From positions 1 through 64,000 of the forward strand of contig JAPZUE010000020.1 of assembly GCA_027533385.1 (NCBI GenBank): DNA of 64,000 nucleotides, read 5' to 3'. The DNA comes from Rhizobium sp. (GTDB lineage: Bacteria; Pseudomonadota; Alphaproteobacteria; Rhizobiales; Rhizobiaceae). The position numbers were made by a program, and so were the translations under genes. Shown here one piece after another: positions 62,219 to 64,000 of the stretch. Under the pieces are notes generated by a model. It had not been told where the DNA came from. It made no database searches and was given only the letters and a program-made list of their open reading frames with translations. How positions within the stretch are numbered: the stretch's first letter is position 1; each line of letters begins with the position of its first letter.

Positions 62219-62370
62219 CCACCTCCCCCTTGAGGGGGGAGGTCGCCGCAAAGCGGCGGGTGGGGGTGAACCAGGCTGCGAGTTCGATACATGAAGCAGG
62301 GGAAAGGTTGCGCCCTGTCACCCCACCCCGGAGCTGCGCTCCGACCCTCCCCCTCAAGGGGAGGGTGGCT
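62219..62370. repeat. long dispersed palindromic repeat, copy 2
   Basis: The unit has the same order of blocks as copy 1: CACCTCCCCCTTGAGGGGGG, GCCGCAAAGCGGCGGGTG, AAGCAGGGG and CACCCCACCCCGGAGCT, ending CCCCTCAAGGGGAGGGTGG. It begins about 25 bases after the LysE stop. Confidence 0.85.
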
Positions 62371-62395
62371 GCAAACGCCGCGCTCTCACGCCACC

Positions 62396-63142
62396 TCACT
62401 CGATCCGCACCCGCGCCATCTCGCCCGTTATGCGGATGTCGGGCTTGGCGCCGGGCGTATTCGGCAGCGCACTGTTGACATAGGAGGCGACGGCTTCAAC
62501 GCCGTAGGAAACAGGCGTCGGCACGAGGAAACGCACCGTGGCGTCGAGCATCCGACCGGAAATGCGGATCTCCTCCGTGTTGATGACCCGCTCGAAGGCA
62601 AGCTGTGCGCGAAGTGCTGCGCCTGAGACGGCGATTTTGGCTGCATGCCCGGTAAAGGCGAAGTCGCCGGCATCACTGTCGACCCTCAGGTCCGAAAAGT
62701 CGCCTGACAGCCGCATGCGGGCGGCATTCTGGCGGATCGACACGCTTGCCTCTGGCTGAAGCTGCGCGCTGAGCGTCAGCGTGCAGTCGTCCCCGTCGTT
62801 CCAGCCGAAGAAGCCGCCGCGCTCGCCCATGTCGACGCGCAGCGTCTCGCCGTCGCGGCTCATGCTGGCCTGCCCGGCGCAATCCCCGGCAAACCACCCG
62901 GAGCGCCAGACCGCGCCCCAGCCGCGCCGGGTGCCGGACAGAACGGCCTCTGTCGCGCCATCCTCCACGGTGGAGATGGATATGTCGCTTGCCGCCCCCG
63001 TCACCTCCAGCCGTGTGACGCCGGCAAGGTCGATCGGCCCGGAGATCTGATCGCTCGCTCGGATCAGCTGGACGCTGCCGTCGATGATCGCGAGCCCGAC
63101 AAGCCCGCCGAGAATGGAAAGAAGGATGGTCCGTTTGCGCAT
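62396..63142 (-). CDS. membrane-anchored beta-rich protein (DUF4097/DUF2807-like)
   Basis: The 248-residue protein has an N-terminal helix (RTILLSILGGLVGLAIIDGS) and a long beta-rich region with short repeats (LEVTGAASDISIST, LRVDSDAGDFAFTG, IRISGRMLDATVRF), of the auto-adhesin-like DUF4097 type. It should lie in the periplasm. ATG at 63142 follows AGGAG; a GTG three codons earlier is less likely. Confidence 0.75.
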   Translation of the reverse strand: MRKRTILLSILGGLVGLAIIDGSVQLIRASDQISGPIDLAGVTRLEVTGAASDISISTVEDGATEAVLSGTRRGWGAVWRSGWFAGDCAGQASMSRDGETLRVDMGERGGFFGWNDGDDCTLTLSAQLQPEASVSIRQNAARMRLSGDFSDLRVDSDAGDFAFTGHAAKIAVSGAALRAQLAFERVINTEEIRISGRMLDATVRFLVPTPVSYGVEAVASYVNSALPNTPGAKPDIRITGEMARVRIE

Positions 63143-63314
63143 GAGAGGCACTCCTGGTTTGGCTGCCCAGATCTTGCGGGAGCCGGTTTCGATGCCTCAT
63201 CTGCCGCCTTCAACGCATCACCCGCGACCTTGATCGCGATCCTGGTCGACCGGGATCGCGCTTTCGGTCATGGTCGCATCGTCCCGATTGCTCTCCCGCA
63301 CCCGAAACCGCCTG

Positions 63315-64000
63315 ATGCTTTTCGTCCCGCTCTCCTTCCTGGTCGCCCTCTTCCTCGCCGTCTTTCTCGTGCGCCTGCTGCGCGAGGGCCGCGCCAGCTG
63401 GGGCGCACATGGGCTCTTCCTCGTTCTGATCGCCATGCACATCGTCCAGAGCCTGCTGGTCGGGCTGCGCTGGGGTTATGGCGTGATGCAGGTTCTCTCC
63501 GTGCTGCCGGTCATGGCGAGCCTCATTCCGTCGATTTCCTACCTCGCCTTCCGCGATCTCGCCCGCGAACGGCAGGGGCTTGTCCCCGCCGACTGGCCGC
63601 ATCTCCTGCCGACACTGCTGGTCGGCGCGATCCTGATCCTGGCGCGGCTGCCTTGGGGTCTCGGCATCCCTCCGGTCCTGCGCATCCCGGTCGATCTCGT
63701 CCTGATCGGCGCCTTTCTTGGTTATGGCATTGCCCTGCTCTGGCTCGCGCGGCTGGGGCCGGATGGCCTCATTGCCGCCCGCCTGGATGGCGCCTTGCGC
63801 TCCTACCGGGCCCTGCAACTGACCGGGATTGCACTGGTCACCTCCGCGCTCACGGATGTCGCCATCAGCCTCGACATGCTCTGGTCGGGCGGCCGCTATT
63901 CGCCGATGGTCGTCTCCGCCGCCACGACGCTCATCCTGCTGCTGCTCGGCATCGGCGCCGTCAGCGCCGGCCAGGAGGAGATCGGCGAGGGGGAGGGGGA
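63315..64000 (+). CDS. probable membrane-bound AraC-type regulator, N-terminal part (cut by window end)
   Basis: The open frame has 228 codons to the window edge without a stop. It encodes about six hydrophobic helices (MLFVPLSFLVALFLAVFLVRLLREG at the start) with short loops, matching the N-terminal membrane region of AraC-type regulators whose helix-turn-helix would lie beyond 64000. The in-frame ATG at 63270 is also possible. The AraC call is inferred from the family look of the membrane segment and length. Confidence 0.6.
   Translation, partial: MLFVPLSFLVALFLAVFLVRLLREGRASWGAHGLFLVLIAMHIVQSLLVGLRWGYGVMQVLSVLPVMASLIPSISYLAFRDLARERQGLVPADWPHLLPTLLVGAILILARLPWGLGIPPVLRIPVDLVLIGAFLGYGIALLWLARLGPDGLIAARLDGALRSYRALQLTGIALVTSALTDVAISLDMLWSGGRYSPMVVSAATTLILLLLGIGAVSAGQEEIGEGEG

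Overview
The window comes from a high-GC alphaproteobacterium, almost certainly a member of the Rhizobiaceae (Rhizobium/Agrobacterium/Ciceribacter-like). The evidence is the rhizobial protein families (DUF982, DUF3750, a TIGR03808-type Tat-exported beta-helix protein, a host-attachment-family protein, ABZJ_00895-type membrane protein), the many MarR/LysR/ROK regulators, multiple soluble-tailed chemoreceptors, and dispersed palindromic intergenic repeats of the kind common in rhizobia. The genus cannot be fixed from this sequence alone.

Layout. (a) 1-3560 is a worn accessory strip: the tail of an IS630 transposase, an AT-rich membrane gene reaching into the IS end, a frameshifted stump of a type I secretion ATPase, a ParE/CopG-like toxin-antitoxin pair, and two overlapping AT-rich genes of unknown function. 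(b) 3600-9700 is ordinary chromosome: DUF3750 protein, L-asparaginase, a GNAT/flippase pair likely linked to surface polysaccharide, GST, and a DUF2087 protein with a structured leader. (c) 9700-25300 holds a GAF-GGDEF-EAL protein, a Tat-exported beta-helix protein, a MarR-regulated drug-efflux pump, a tandemly duplicated gene of unknown function, two L,D-transpeptidases, a broken beta-lactamase and two chemoreceptors. (d) 25400-33400 is rich in stress genes under local regulators: ohrR/ohr, a MarR-DUF899-DUF1579-VOC group, rpsU and a cold-shock gene. (e) 33400-50800 mixes a fatty-acid desaturase, LysR and WYL regulators, transporters, c-di-GMP proteins, a HerA-like ATPase, a 48-residue-repeat membrane protein, CorA, a haloacid dehalogenase and two BrnT/BrnA modules. 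(f) 50800-55700 is a complete xylose-type ABC transporter operon with a divergent ROK repressor and a clear operator. (g) 55700-64000 has a MazEF module, a third chemoreceptor, small membrane proteins, a GNAT and a LysE exporter bracketed by copies of a long palindromic repeat, a MITE-like element, and at the edge the membrane part of a probable AraC-type regulator.

How the genes work together: most regulators sit divergently beside their likely targets and share a short intergenic region that carries an inverted repeat (MarR/MFS, OhrR/Ohr, MarR/DUF899, WYL/LysE, ROK/xylFHG, BrnT and MazE promoters). The window has four type II toxin-antitoxin modules, three chemoreceptors and three GGDEF/EAL proteins, suggesting a motile, surface-switching, environment-sensing soil or plant-associated bacterium. 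I did not find a clear new defence system or CRISPR array. The least explained items are the overlapping AT-rich pair at 2548-3539, the tandem paralogs at 16123-17442, the solenoid membrane protein at 42976-44922, the folded leader at 9074-9132 and the 170-bp MITE-like element at 60550-60719.
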